Below are positions 1 through 9,792 of a stretch of 14,722 bases of DNA, piece after piece (positions within the stretch are counted from its first letter, which is position 1; each line of letters starts with the position of its first letter). Source of the DNA: Verrucomicrobiota bacterium (GTDB lineage: Bacteria > Verrucomicrobiota > Verrucomicrobiia > Limisphaerales > JADJPG01); the NCBI GenBank assembly GCA_016713365.1, contig JADJPG010000016.1, forward strand, positions 1 to 14,722. The letters are read 5' to 3'. The notes beneath the pieces were generated by a model, which did not search any database, was not told the DNA's origin, and worked only from the letters and a program-made list of their open reading frames with translations. Position numbers and translations under genes: made by a program.

Positions 1-1
1 G

Positions 2-1252
2 CGACCGGGGCCTTTTCCCGTTCGTGACGCTGCGGGCGTCGTATATCGCATCGCGGGCGTCGCGGCGGACATCACGGAGCAACGGTTGCCGAGGCGCAAC
101 TCCGGCAGGCGCAGAAGATGGAGGCGTTGGGAACTCTTTCCGGAGGCATCGCGCACGACTTCAAACAATATCCTCGGCGCCATCATCGGAAACGTCCACC
201 TCCTGAGACTGACATCGACTCCGCTCATCCCGCGGCGCAAAGCATCGGAGAAATCGAGCAGGCCAGCAATCGCGCCAAAGATCTCGTGCGCCAGATTCTG
301 ACCTTCAGCCGCCAGCAGCCCCGAGGTGCGGCAGATGGTATTCCGCTGTCACCGATAATTGAGGAAGTCGTCCGACTGCTGCGGGCGACGATTCCGGCGG
401 AGGTCGAAATCCTCAAAACCATCGAGCCCGATGTCCCGAACGTCTTTGCCGATGGCACCCAGATTCACCAAGTCCTTCTCAATCTCTGCACGAACGCCTG
501 GCACGCGATCGGAAAGGTGAACGGCAGGATCGAAATCCACCTGCGCGGGATGCTGGTGGAACGAGATGACTGCTCTGTGTTGCCGAAACTGCGTCGAGGC
601 CGCTACGCCTGTCTGTGCATCAACGACAACGGACACGGAATGGATACCGCGATCCTGGAACGCATCTTCGAGCCATTCTTCACCACCAAGGAACCGGGCC
701 GCGGCACCGGCCTCGGGCTCTCTGTCGTGCACGGCATCATGCAAGGGCATGATGGAGTAATCCGCGTGACCAGCCAACCGGGCCAGGGAACAAGCTTCCA
801 ATCACTTTCCCGCCGTCGAAGGCGAAATGGAAACGACCGACGCAGACTGGCGGAATGTCCGCGCGGGCAACGGCCAGCGCATTTTGTATATCGACGACGA
901 ATCGCTTCTGTCCAGTCTCGGCGGGCGGATGCTCCGGCGCCTCGGTTATCAGGCCGAGGGATTCACCAACCCGCTCGCCACGCTGGAAATGTTCACAGCC
1001 AATCCGACCCGCTTCGACGTCGTCATCACCGATCTCCACATGCCGGGGATGTCGGGCATTGATTTTGCCCGGGGCATTCGCAGGGTCTCGGCCGACATAC
1101 CGATCATTCTGAGCTCGGGCTATTTGACTGAAGAAGTCATTGAGAAAGCCCGGAACGCAGGGATCACGCGCCTCCTGCAGAAGCCGAACACGATGCAAGA
1201 CTTCAGCGAGTCACTCGGGCATGTGCTGCCCGCCAAACCTCCCACAACATGA
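2..1252 (+). CDS. Hybrid sensor histidine kinase, 5' partial, frameshifted (PAS/PAC-HisKA-HATPase-REC)
   Basis: Sensor kinase with its own receiver domain, entering from the left edge. The first codons (frame of base 2) read FPVRDAAGVVYRIAGVAADI, the end of a PAS/PAC domain. The H-box follows (GGIAHDF, phospho-acceptor His at 154-156), then an N-box (LNLCTNAWHAI, about 478-510), an F-box (IFEPFFTTKEPG) and a G2 box (GTGLGLSVV, about 703-729). A receiver domain follows from about 870, with acidic DDE, the aspartate in VVITDLHMPG, the Ser of ILSSGY and the Lys of QKP. The frame must change near 86 (one base missing), 163-165 (extra A), 209 (base missing) and about 798 (one extra or two missing). 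Each change restores a canonical motif, so I treat them as sequence errors. The stop at 1250-1252 overlaps the next start as ATGA, implying translational coupling with the response regulator. The sensory input region lies outside the window. The family assignment is firm; the signal is unknown. Confidence 0.9.
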
Positions 1253-1639
1253 GCTGCGCCCGCATATTGCTGGTCGACGACGACGATGGTTTGAGAACGG
1301 CCTTGCGCCGTGCGTTGGAGCGCGAAGGTTACGCGGTCGTCGAGGCCGGCAATGGCAGACACGCCCTCGATCGGCTGAAGGAAACGTCAGTCGACCTCCG
1401 TGATCACCGACATCATCATGCCCGAGTCCGAAGGCATTGAGCTTGCGCTGACTCTTCACAGGACGCAGCCCCAGCTTCCGGTGATTGCCATTTCCGGCGG
1501 CGGCAACTGGACGCCGGAATTTCACCTCTCGATCGCCAGACAAGCCGGCGCACTTCACGCATTTGAGAAACCGTTCGTCGTGGAAGAGCTCTTGCAACGA
1601 GTGGGCGAACTCCTCCAGAAACCGGGACAATTGGACTGA
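1249..1639 (+). CDS. Single-domain response regulator (CheY-like receiver), one frameshift
   Basis: A stand-alone receiver of about 129 residues with no output domain. It starts MSCARILLVDDDDGLRTAL with the acidic cluster that binds Mg. The phospho-acceptor Asp is in VITDIIMPESEG, the switch Ser in VIAISGGG, and the conserved Lys in FEKPF. The frame changes at about 1388-1394, where one extra C in ACCTCCG splits SVDL from VITD; removing it gives one continuous receiver. The ATG at 1249 overlaps the TGA of the hybrid kinase by four bases, so the two are almost certainly co-translated. It may take phosphate from the upstream kinase or its receiver and act by protein contact. It ends 48 bp from the convergent SDR gene, and I saw no clear terminator hairpin in that gap. 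Confidence 0.88.
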
Positions 1640-1687
1640 AGTCCTTCTTTCCCGACGGAACTCAAACGAACCGCACAACGCAGCCGC

Positions 1688-3218
1688 TCACCAGTCCGTG
1701 ACCTTGTAGTCCTTGAGGAACTTGCCCCAAATGTGCTCGCCCGTGTTGATGCCGGCGATGATGGGATCCACGATGCGCGCCGCACCATCGACGATATCGA
1801 GCGGCGGATGGAAGCGATGTTCCTTCACCTTGCGCTCGGCGATTTGCACCGGGTCTTCGTCCGTCACCCAGCCCGTGTCCACCGCGTTCATGTGAATGCC
1901 GTCCGCGTGGTAATCCGCCGCCGCCGTGCGCGTCATCATGTTCAACGCCGCCTTCGCCATGTTGGTGTGCGGATGACGCGTGGTCTTGAACTTGCGATAA
2001 AACTGCCCCTCGACTGCCGAGACGTTCACGATGTGCTTATCGCGTTCCGGCGTACGCATCATCAGCGGCTTCAGCCGTGCGTTGAGGATGAACGGTGCCA
2101 CGGCGTTCACGAGCTGCACTTCGAGTAACTCCACGGCAGGCACCTCGTGCATCCGCATGCGCCACGAGTTGTGCTCACGCAGATCGATCTGCTGCAAATC
2201 CTGATCGAGCTGCCCCTGGGGAAAGAGCGCTTGTTGCGCGGCGAGCTCCTCCGGAAGCAGCGGGACCTGGGAAAGCTCCGCGGCGTGAGTGAGCCCGGCG
2301 ACTTCGGACATGCGCTTCTGCACGAGCGCGGCGTCCGCCTCCGGCAACATGTGGTAGCCGCGCAGACCTTCGTATTCGCCGAGCAGCTTCGCCGACTCCG
2401 CCGGGAGATCATGCAAGGAACCATTCTCGCGCTCCATCATGTGCACGTAGAAATCCGGCGGACGCCGCACCGTCTGGCACGCGTTGTTGATGATGAAATC
2501 GAGGCGCGAATACTTTCGCACCATGTGCTGACAGAAGGCTTCCACGCTCGGCGTGTGCCGGAGATCGAGCCCGAAGATCTCGAGCCGATGTCCCCATTCC
2601 TTGAAGTCCGGCTCCGCTGCGTAACGCACCGCCGAGTCGCGCGGGAAGCGAGTCGTCACGATCAGCTGTGCGCCGGCCCGCAGGAGCTTGATGCCCGCCT
2701 GGTAACCAATCTTCACCCGGCCACCCGTGAGCAGCGCAACGCGTCCGCGCAAATCCGCCAGCTCGCTTCGCTTGCGCCAGTTCAGCTCCGCACAAACCGG
2801 ACAGAGCTGATCGTAGAAATGGTGAATCTGCGAATAGTCCTTTTTGCAGACGTAACAGTTCTGCGGCTCGATCGCCTCGCGAAAATCCGCCTCGTGCGAC
2901 ACATCCTGCGGTTCGTTCTCCACCGGCGGAAAAAAATTCGGCGTGGTGAAGACCGGCTTGCGACGCAGCTCGCGAATCCCCGTCTGGTGCAGCTTCTGGT
3001 CGTCGGCGAGTTTCTTCTCCGCCTTGCGCTGGCGCACTCTGGCCCTTCACGACGCGTCGACGTTCGCTCACGTCCGGGCAGAAAATATCCCCGGCGGCGT
3101 TCACGAGCCGGCGCCGTTCGTCCTCGGTCAGGTCCGCGATCACGGTGCGGTTGGCCGCGGCGGTTTCCAGCAGCTCCAGCGCGGCGCGCAGGCGTTGCGT
3201 GAGCACGGAATTGTTCAC
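1688..3218 (-). CDS. Atypical SDR-family oxidoreductase with N-terminal zinc ribbon, one frameshift
   Basis: About 509 residues once one extra base in the GGCCC at 3041-3045 is removed; much longer than a classical SDR (about 250). The first 110 residues are charged and probably helical. A C-X2-C...C-X2-C zinc-ribbon-like motif follows (CYVC at 121-124, CPVC at 139-142). The Rossmann core begins with VALLTGGRVKIG (about 160-171), with NNA at about 244-246. About 110 residues, more than usual, lie between NNA and the catalytic region. There, NVSAVEGQF supplies the usual Ser, but the helix that normally carries YxxxK reads HTNMAKAALNM: Lys kept, Tyr replaced by Thr. An alternative YRKFK lies 11 residues earlier. 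VDTGWVTDE follows as the usual cofactor-loop segment. The start is GTG at 3218, chosen because the reading frame and the charged N-terminus begin there; no ribosome site is visible. Substrate unknown. It is the last gene of the seven-gene minus-strand run. Confidence 0.85.
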
Positions 3219-3329
3219 TGTTGCGCCGCTGGCGGCGCGGAATCCGTCGAGTTGTCAGGCATTTCGTTCAAAGCGCGCACGCTAGCAAAGCTCGCATTCA
3301 GGAGCGAACGAAATTCAGTGCGAAACGGT

Positions 3330-3719
3330 TCAGGTGGGCGTGACGCCGGAAGCGCTGTCGGGGCGGGCACTGGCCAACCGCCTCTTCGCCCGGGCGAAAA
3401 GAACCGTGGAGACGAGGTAAACAACACCGCCTGCCAGCGCGAGGGCAATGAGCCATGATTGATGAAAGCCGGCGCCGGCTTCCTCCAGCTTGTTGCCTTC
3501 GAGAACCTGAGGATCGAGCGCCAGCATGAGATAGCGAATGTAGCCCACAAGGAAGATGCCCATGACGGCGACGAAACACCCCAGGAACAGCCCCGCCAGC
3601 ACCGTCCCCGCGCGACGCTCGCCCAAGTAAACCAGACCTGCCCCCGGCAGAAACACATTCAACGCCGTGGCCATCCGGAGATTCTTCTGCGGCGGCAACG
3701 GCGGTGGTGCGACGGACAT
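3330..3719 (-). CDS. Small membrane protein with three predicted helices
   Basis: A 129-residue protein. It has a proline-rich cytosolic-looking start (MSVAPPPLPPQKNLR), then hydrophobic stretches at about 16-33, 39-68 and 88-109, ending in an Arg/Lys-rich tail. The segment LNVFLPGAGLVYLGERRAGT resembles the start of TM2-type membrane domains (Pro-Gly-Gly hinge, then a short loop), but I cannot assign it firmly to that family. No catalytic motif is visible. It starts 23 bp after the rhodanese gene, so the two are probably in one transcript; the SDR gene follows after 111 bp. Function unknown; a membrane anchor or accessory role is only a guess. Confidence 0.75.
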   Translation of the reverse strand: MSVAPPPLPPQKNLRMATALNVFLPGAGLVYLGERRAGTVLAGLFLGCFVAVMGIFLVGYIRYLMLALDPQVLEGNKLEEAGAGFHQSWLIALALAGGVVYLVSTVLFARAKRRLASARPDSASGVTPT

Positions 3720-3742
3720 GTCGGCGCAGAGTAAGCCGCGAA

Positions 3743-4111
3743 TTACTTCGTCATCGGCCAGCCCGCCTGGACCAAGGCCTTGTAGCCACCAATGAGAGAC
3801 GAAACATTCGTGTAGCCCATGCGCTGCGCGACATCACAGGTGAGCGCCGAGCGGAAGCCACCGCCGCAATACATGATGATCTCGGCGTTCGGATCAGGGA
3901 ACTGCTTCTCGATGTCGCGTTCGAGAACTCCCTTGCCCAGATGCTTCGCCTCGGCAGCGTGACCGGCAGCCCACTCACTGTCTTCGCGAACATCGATCAA
4001 GATGGCGTTCGGATTCTGCGCGAGCCGGGCTCGAGCTGCGTCGAGGGTGATTTCCTTGATGCGCGGGCGGACTTCGTTGACGACTTTCAAAAATCCAGGC
4101 GAGTGATCCAT
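3743..4111 (-). CDS. Single-domain rhodanese-like protein
   Basis: A 122-residue sulfurtransferase-type domain, complete, with the family's usual one-domain length. It shows the CH2A-type start (AILIDVREDSEWAAGHAAEA, about 37-56), the active loop MYCGGGFRS with the likely persulfide Cys82 and Arg87 closing the six-residue loop (the size linked to sulfur rather than phosphate substrates), and the C-terminal signature NVSSLIGGYKALVQAGWP. No signal peptide, so it is probably cytoplasmic. It would carry sulfur as a cysteine persulfide; the acceptor cannot be told from the context. It sits between the TPR gene (106 bp upstream) and the small membrane protein (23 bp downstream). Confidence 0.93.
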   Translation of the reverse strand: MDHSPGFLKVVNEVRPRIKEITLDAARARLAQNPNAILIDVREDSEWAAGHAAEAKHLGKGVLERDIEKQFPDPNAEIIMYCGGGFRSALTCDVAQRMGYTNVSSLIGGYKALVQAGWPMTK

Positions 4112-4217
4112 ATCCGCGACGATAGGTTGAGCCGCCGTTGGGTCAAACAGTTTTCCAGTTCACGCAAGAACCGGCGGTAGAGCCTGCACCCTGCTCCATT
4201 GCCGGTCAGCCAGCGAA

Positions 4218-5854
4218 CTAGAACCAGCTCAGGTCCATCGTCACATCCGCGCGCTGCCACGCGGCATTAAACTCACGCCGCACCAGCTCGGCGCTCTCCA
4301 CCTTTCCCTGACGTCGAAGGGATTGCTCCAGGCCAAACAAGCTCCAGGCGTTGCGCGGCCAGCGCTTCAGATCGTCGCGGAAGATCTTCTCGGCCTTCTT
4401 TCCTTCACCGGCCGCCAGCAACGCAGCGCCGAGCGATGGCCGCACCGGCAGAGGCCAGTAGGACGGCTCCATGTAGGGAATCGCGTCCTCCTTCGCCGCC
4501 GCCCGCTCGAAGTATTCGATCATCTTCGCAAAATCACGCTTCGAGCCCGCCACCTTGCCAGCCAGCCACTCCGCCGAGACTGCAAGCGTATCCGCGACTG
4601 GAAACGCCGGACTGCTGAGCCGCCTGACCTCGTCACTCGCCGCAATGGCACCCAGAGCAAGCTGTTCGCGTTCCGCCGACGACGGATCGACCTTCGCGGC
4701 GAAGGCAAGCCCTGGGTAAAATGCCAGACTGCGCGGTCCACGAGGAAATCATTCGTACTCGCAGGCTGCGCGATGGCGAGGATCTCATCCCACTTGCCGA
4801 AACGCGCCAGCGTGAGCCACGGCAAATGACGGAGGCGCGGCGCTTCGAGCGCCTTCTTCGGCCCGCAGTAGTTCTCCACCGCGTACACCGCCGCCTGATT
4901 CGCGGTGCGCAACGCGTCTTTGCTCCGGCCTTCAAAGAGCTGCGCCCACCAGAGGAAGTGGATGTTGTGCGGATAATACACACCGGGGTAGAAGCCCTGC
5001 GCCCGGCAGCTTTTGATGTAATCGCGATCAGACTTCACCGCGAGTTCGTTCGCCACCACCGCATCGTGATACTGGCCGACGCGCATGTAGATGTGTGCGG
5101 GCATGTGGACGAGGTGCCCGGCCGCCGGCGCATGGCGGAGCAGCCGATCGGCAGCCGGGATACCGAGCTCGGGACTTGGCCCGGCCTCGACAGCGTGAAT
5201 GTAGAAGTGATTCGCGCCGGGATGATTCGGGTTGCGCGCCATTACATAACGCAACGCGCCCAGCACCTCCTCGGTCTCCGGCTTTGGCGTCCGATCACAC
5301 GTCCAGTAGTCCCACGGCATGGTGTTCATCAGCGACTCCGCAAAGATCACCTGCGCATCGAGATCATCCGGATACTGCTGTACCAGGTCGCGCATCGCGG
5401 CGGCAAAAGCCTTGTCGAGCGCGAGCCGGTCATCTTGGTGTTGCGACTGATAGCGTTTGGTCAGCGCTTCAATATAGGCGCGTTCTTTGGCGGAAGCGTT
5501 CGCTTTGTTTGCCACGGCGCGCTGCAACGCGGTCCACGCCTGCGCCGTGTCATTCGAATCCATCGGACGGTTCACGTGCGGTCCAAATGCGTAAGCCACG
5601 CCCCAGTGCGCCATCGCGCAATTCGGATCGAGATGCGCCGCGGAACGGAATGAGCGGATGGCCTCCTTGTGATTAAAGCCGAAGAGCAGACGTATGCCTT
5701 GATTGAAGTAACGCTGCGCAGACATCGACGACGTGGTCACCGGATGCTCGAGATCTCCGAGCTGGTTGAAGATCGGTCCTGGCAGTTTCTCGGTGGCCTG
5801 CAGACCGCCCGCGAGGCTGGCCGTTAACAATGCGATGGAGAAGATTCGTTTCAT
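4218..5854 (-). CDS. Secreted TPR protein with conserved histidine-rich motifs, one frameshift
   Basis: About 545 residues. I chose the ATG at 5854 over an in-frame one 39 bases upstream because it opens a clean signal peptide (MKRIFSIALLTASLAGGLQA, cleavage after Ala20), so the protein is exported. Helical TPR-like units run through the protein, for example YFNQGIRLLFGFNHKEAIRS (50-69) and the C-terminal PSLGAALLAAGEGKKAEKIF. Three His-rich stretches stand out: HPGANHFYIHAVE (211-223), HLVHMPAHIY (247-256) and YYPHNIHFLWWAQ (293-305). From memory, these recur in a widespread family of uncharacterised bacterial TPR proteins. One base is missing near 4706 (GGCAAG for GGCCAAG); restoring it joins the two parts. 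It starts 35 bp after the methyltransferase gene and is probably co-transcribed with it. Molecular role unknown. Confidence 0.85.
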
Positions 5855-5889
5855 AGTGGTAGGTCGATTCAATGGTTCAGGAGAAAATT

Positions 5890-6855
5890 TCAAACGGAAG
5901 CCGGCAGCGCATCAGCCGCCAAACACGCGTGGCAGACCGCTTCGACATGGCGATGATCCGTGCCGCAGCATCCGCCCACGACATTCAGGCGCGGCAGCAA
6001 CTGACGCAGCGCGCGATACTCTTCGGCCAGCTCGACCGGATTCCCGATGTCGAGGTCCGGGCTGGAATCAAGTTCCGCGTGACTGCGCTTGGAGGCATTG
6101 GCACGGATGCCGCGAATGCGCTCTCGCCAGTCGCCCGCACGCTCCAGCACGGAGGCGAAATGCGTCGGGTGCGCACAGTTGATCAGGTAATACGCCGTCC
6201 AAGCTCGCGTCGCGCGATCGGTTTGCTCAATGGCGTCAGCAAGCGTCTGACCGGACGGCAGCCGGCCATCCAATTCGAGTGTGAACGAGATCGCCACCGG
6301 CATGTCCACGGCGCGCGCAGCGAGGGCAATTCCAATGGCCTCCTCCACATAAGTCATCGTGAAGGCAGCGACCATGTCGGCATTCGTGGTCGCAAACACA
6401 TCCACCTGCGGCGCGTGGTAATCGCACGCCTCCCGCACGCTCATGCGCGCGTCCGCTCGATAGCCGTCACCGCACGGTCCGAGGTTTCCGCTGATCACAA
6501 TCGGTGCTCCATCGTCAGCGACCCTGGACCGCACGTGTTCCAGCAGCTCGATGCCCCGGAGATTCGCCTGTGCCAGCGAGACGGCATCGTAGCCAAGCTT
6601 CGCGGCCCAATCGGGATTGGCACGCCATGTCGGGCTCTCCAACACAATGCCGACTCCACGCGCCCGGGCGAGTTCCACGTAGCGCGTAAAGTAGCGGCGC
6701 AACGTCGCGGTGCCCGCGGCGTCCTTCAGCAAGTCAAACGCCGCAAAGTGCGGCAGCGTAATGCCCTAGTGAAAGACCAAGGTGGTTTCGAGACCGCCGT
6801 CGGTGAGAAACAGACGGTCGGCCAGTTGCGGCAGTTGGTTGCGATATCGGCTCAT
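5890..6855 (-). CDS. Homocysteine S-methyltransferase family protein with in-frame TAG at codon 30
   Basis: A 321-residue protein of the Zn-dependent homocysteine S-methyltransferase family (TIM barrel), which moves a methyl group from a donor such as S-methylmethionine to homocysteine. The zinc ligands are visible: Cys227 in LINCAHP, and Cys296/Cys297 in GGCCGT. The N-terminal LFLTDGGLETTLVFH also fits. The ATG at 6855 is the start that includes this conserved segment. Codon 30 (6768-6766) is TAG where GAG (Glu, giving FHEGI) is expected, and the frame stays open on both sides. This is a substitution, unlike the indels elsewhere, so it may be a true nonsense mutation or a base error. If the stop is real, only a start near codon 42 remains and the barrel's first strand is lost. 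The specific donor is not determinable. Confidence 0.85.
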
Positions 6856-6949
6856 GATGTCGTTTTCGTTTTCACCGGTCGCGAACGCCCGCTGCATCAC
6901 TCACGCAGCACGAGGCAGACACGACCGCTTCAACGAGGACATGCGCAAA

Positions 6950-6968
6950 TGGCCGCCACCGTCGGCCA
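6950..6968 (-). other. Small hairpin downstream of the Ser/Thr kinase gene
   Basis: On the minus strand TGGCCG-ACGGTGG-CGGCCA is a perfect 6-bp stem, 7-base loop, 20 bp past the kinase stop and before the methyltransferase start. It is followed only by ATTTGCGC, too poor in T for a good terminator. It may lower read-through between the two genes or be chance. Confidence 0.25.
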
Positions 6969-6987
6969 GAAATTTTTCAAACCTCCA

Positions 6988-9725
6988 TCAACGAAGACTC
7001 GGCATCGCCGCATCGACCGCCGGAAAGAAAAACAACGATGCGCCAAATGCCGCGTCATCAGCCATCTCAACGATTCGGATCGCCAGGACGTTGCGACCGG
7101 GACGCAGGGTTTGAGTGGCGTCGCGAGGTGAAACCACCCATTGCTGACCGCCGCGGACTCCCCCGACCTCCCCCGCCAGCGGCACTCCATTAAACCAAAC
7201 CTGACATCTCCTCGCCCCGCGGAGATTAACCACCAGCGGGTCCGACGGAACCTGGCCAAGATTAAACTCCGCGCGCCACCAAGCCGCCGCAGTTCCATGG
7301 CCCATGGTCGTCGGCCATTCCGCGTCGTTAAACTCCAGCGCGGTCCATGTCGCCGCTGGTTCCAGCGAAGTTCCGCGCCACCTCAGACCTCCGACCGCCT
7401 GCAATCCAGCCGTCAGCCCGGCGGTTTCGCTCAACGAATGCAGGGTATTCAATGTTGCTGAATCGCCGGGGAGGATGGAAAGCACATGAAAGTGCATGCG
7501 CAGCGCCTCGGAATCCGCCCCGCCCGCCCGTAAAGCAATCCGAGATTGCGCGCGTTCACCAAAGTCTGCTCGTGCGTTTCGCCGAGCACGCGACGCTGCC
7601 AGTCGTACACCTCGCGGAACATCGCTTCCGCCCGGTCCACGTTGCGCCAATGGTCGTAGTAATAAACCGCGAGGAACGCCCGCGCCCGAATCGTGAGAGG
7701 GTGATCCGCGCCGCGCCGCTCATGCATGAGATCCAGGATGCGCAGCAAGACCTTCTCCCCTTCCTCGAACACCCCGCCGCGTACCGTGCCGCGTTTGCGA
7801 CCGACGAGATACATCACGCCGAGCACATCGGCATCGGAGACGCCTTCAACGCCGTTCATGTCGCTGAACGTTTCCTCCGCCTCCCGTTCCCAGTCCGCAA
7901 TGCGGCCGAAGTTGTAATAGGTCCACGCCAGTCGCTGGCCCGCGTGAATCGACATCGGGTGCTTGCGTCCAAGTCGCGCACGGGCCATGGCAGTCGTCGC
8001 CTCCAGATCCGCCAGAGCCTTCAACGAATCGCCAGCGCGGTGACGCGAGAACGCTGCTTCCACCGCTGTCCGAATCGCGTCCGGCGCGCTGGGACCATGC
8101 AACCGTGCGAACAGCCCGCGCGCCGATTCGTAGTGACGGGCCGCTGATTCATGTGCGGCGAGATTCTGGTAGGCGCGACCAAGCGTCTCATGAATCGCCG
8201 CCGCCACCGCGGGGTTGTTGGTCAACCCGCCCTCCAGCTGGCGCGAAGCGCGGTCCAGAACGGATCGCAACGTCAGCTCGCGCTCCGGTTCACGTCCAGG
8301 ATCAGCGACGCCCAGCAAATCCTCGTTGAGGAATCGCGTCACCGCCCGCGCCGTGGCTGCCTCGTCATCCGCGAGCCTCCGCAAGCGTTCGAGCTCCACG
8401 CGCTGGCGCTGCTCGTTCTCCAGCAATTGTTCGGCGGTTCGCTCCGCCATTGTCGCCCGCCACGCCAGCGAAACACTGAGCACCGTCGCCGCCGTCATGG
8501 CGATCAAAACAATCGCCGCAGCGCCGACCGCCAGCCGGTGCCGGCGCAGGAATTTTCGGACCCGATAGAGTGCGCCCGGTGCCGCGGCCTCGACCGGTTC
8601 ATCCGCCAGATGCCGCCGGATGTCCGCCGCCAGCGCCGCCGCGGACGGATAACGCCGCTCGCGATCCTTCTCGAGACAGCGGAGAACAATCCAGTCGAGA
8701 TCCCCCGTCAATTGACGGCCGAGCAGCACCGTCGTGGTGCGCCGTCGTGCTGCTGACTCGTTCTGCTCCAGGATCGGCAAGGATCGCCAGCGCAGGGACG
8801 GCCTCAATGGTTCCTCCTCGCAGATGCGACGCCGCCAGACATCGAGCGCCGACGCGTCGAGTTCGCGGGCATCCAGCGGCGTCCGGCCAATCAGGAGTTC
8901 ATGCAGGAGAACGCCGAGCGAATAGATGTCCGTGCGGATGTCGACATCGCGACCGAGCATTCGCGCCTGCTCAGGACTCATGTAGGCTGGAGTGCCCAGT
9001 AGCTCGAACGCTCGTGTCACACCCGTCGCGGCGCCGGACTCTGGCTGCGTCGCCTTCGCGACACCAAAGTCGATCACCTTTGGCACCACCCGTTGGTCCT
9101 GGCGGAAAACGAGGACGTTCGAGGGCTTCAGGTCACGGTGAATGACACCCTTCTGGTGCGCGTGCTGCAACGCATCGCATATCTCGCAGAACAGGAGCAA
9201 GCGCTCGCGCACCGAATAGCGTTCGTCGTCACAGAATCGCGTGAGCGGCGGGCCGGGGACGAGTTCCATGACGAAGAACGGCTTGCCATCCTCCGTGGCG
9301 CCGGCGTCGAACACGCGCGCGATATTCGGATGGTCCATCAGCGCGAGCACCTGGCGCTCAGCCTCAAAACGCGCAATTACCTGGCGCGATTCCACGCCCG
9401 GCTTGAGAATCTTCAACGCGACCCGACGGCGCACCGGCTCGGATTGTTCGGCTAGATAGACGACGCCGAATCCGCCTTCGCCGAGCCGTTCGACGATACG
9501 GTAACGGCCAATCTGACGGGGAACCTCCGGCTCCGCAGCGGGCTGCATTTCGCCCGCCACCCCGCCGAGGAATTTGCCTGCCGAGACGCCCAGCAAGTCC
9601 ATCACGCGCCGGAGCAACGCATCGTCCGCGCCACATTGATCGCGAAGAAACGCCACGCGCCGGGCTTCAGGTTGATCCAAAGCCAGCTCGAACAACTCAC
9701 GCTCGCGCGAGACGGGTTGAGACAT
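6988..9725 (-). CDS. Transmembrane Ser/Thr protein kinase with TPRs and C-terminal beta-sandwich, one frameshift
   Basis: About 912 residues. An N-terminal helical segment (1-60) is followed by a Hanks-type kinase domain (about 74-375): P-loop GEGGFG 82-87, Lys105 in VALKILK, HRDLKPSN 196-203, DFG 219-221 and the SPE variant of APE at 250-252, so it should be active. One membrane helix (about 399-422) is followed by a coiled-coil-prone stretch (about 423-455) and TPR-like repeats (about 500-750). The last 130 or so residues carry Trp/aromatic-rich beta strands (ATWTALEFNDAEWP, WWRAEFNLG, VWFNGVPLAG), like the jelly-roll domains at the start of GH2-type glycosidases. Kinase in the cytoplasm and C-terminal sensor outside is inferred from the single helix. 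One base is missing in the C/G run near 7516-7521. The gene starts 67 bp after the ECF sigma gene, its probable partner. Confidence 0.93.
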
Positions 9726-9792
9726 GTGAAAAGAGTTTCAAATGGATCATGCGCAAACGACGGCGTGCGTCGGCCAAGAAAGTTGGATTCCT

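Noticed and set aside
2147..3202. 351-codon open frame on the plus strand
   Set aside because: Antisense of the SDR gene; an effect of high G+C. The minus strand has the Rossmann and zinc-ribbon motifs.
4721..5653. 310-codon open frame on the plus strand
   Set aside because: Antisense of the TPR gene, Arg/His/Val-rich with no domain signature.
6766..6768. TAG as a pyrrolysine or other recoded codon
   Set aside because: The protein is a zinc-type homocysteine methyltransferase, not a pyrrolysine methylamine methyltransferase, and Glu fits the position.
5872..7131. 419-codon open frame on the plus strand
   Set aside because: It lies opposite the methyltransferase gene and its flanks; its composition (Arg, His, Ala-rich) has no recognisable motif, while the minus strand has GGCCGT and other family signatures.
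7347..8756. Plus-strand open frames of 266 and 201 codons
   Set aside because: Antisense of the Ser/Thr kinase's TPR and transmembrane regions.
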